A stretch of 64,000 nucleotides of DNA from positions 1,364,001 to 1,428,000 of the forward strand of contig NZ_AP018254.1 in the NCBI RefSeq assembly GCF_002368395.1, given 5' to 3'. How positions within the stretch are numbered: the first letter of the stretch is position 1; every line of letters begins with the position of its first letter. Under the pieces are notes generated by a model. It was not told the DNA's origin, made no database searches, and worked only from the letters and a program-made list of their open reading frames with translations. The DNA comes from Calothrix sp. NIES-3974. Lineage in GTDB: Bacteria > Cyanobacteriota > Cyanobacteriia > Cyanobacteriales > Nostocaceae. This document shows positions 63,984-64,000 of the stretch, piece by piece. Both the position numbers and the translations under genes were made by a program.

Positions 63984-64000
63984 TGGTCTATCCCATCGGT

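Overview
The window looks like chromosomal DNA of a filamentous, probably heterocyst-forming cyanobacterium (Nostocales-like, e.g. the Calothrix/Rivularia/Scytonema neighbourhood). The reasons are many GCGATCGC (HIP1) sites, photosystem II genes (psbE-F-L-J with ycf48 and rubA in the canonical cyanobacterial order), a cyanobacterial NDH-1 operon (ndhC-K-J) plus ndhD, a phylloquinone-pathway thioesterase, an apocarotenoid oxygenase, a PirA-like PII partner with an NtcA-type box, and many lineage-typical palindromic intergenic repeats. The assignment to a genus is inference. No rRNA, tRNA, CRISPR array or intact transposase was seen.

Layout. 0.3-3.7 kb: Na+/H+ antiporter, DM13 protein, pilin-like G/H protein. 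4-18.4 kb: a cell-surface/secretion island on the minus strand: CHASE2-Ser/Thr kinase, TPR protein, TPR-CHAT protein with an intact His/Cys dyad, a two-partner secretion pair (TpsB pore and 1703-aa TpsA exoprotein) and a DUF928 protein. 18.5-22 kb: a MITE-like element and a three-gene FHA operon whose middle gene fuses FHA to an FAD/NAD(P)-binding oxidoreductase. 22.9-26.8 kb: carotenoid oxygenase, folate/biopterin-type transporter, an unrecognised small protein. 27-30.2 kb: phosphonate/phosphite-type ABC transporter phnD-C-E. 30.5-33.2 kb: pirA-like small gene and SAM hydrolase, divergent around a palindromic NtcA-type box, then ornithine aminotransferase rocD. 34-38.8 kb: DCC-family protein, ndhD, LysM-M23 peptidase. 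38.9-39.6 kb: HNH nuclease translationally coupled to a small protein. 40-43.97 kb: thioesterase, then the most unusual locus: a HopA1-family protein, a phosphotransferase-like kinase and a small upstream ORF carrying an apparent one-base frameshift. 44.6-53.9 kb: DUF815 ATPase, GT4 glycosyltransferase, SUI1, SH3 and AtzG-like proteins, an orphan RND pump, a DUF1295 membrane protein and a small barrel-like secreted protein. 54.6-64 kb: dprA, thrB, ndhC-K-J, rubA, ycf48, psbEFLJ, a Uma2 nuclease remnant and a double-ATPase peptide-type ABC protein.

How it fits together. The right third is core photosynthetic and respiratory machinery. The rest is accessory surface, signalling and transport functions separated by repeat-rich spacers. 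A family of small perfect or near-perfect palindromes with a common outer arm (roughly GTAGAGACG...CGTCTCTAC) and at least five different, internally self-complementary centres occurs about twenty times, only between genes. The strongest candidates for something undescribed are the kinase-HopA1 locus (these two families are the partner enzymes of class V lanthipeptide synthesis in actinobacteria), the CHAT/CHASE2/TPS/DUF928 island, the FHA-oxidoreductase operon and the repeat family itself. Functions are read from motifs by eye; no database search was possible.
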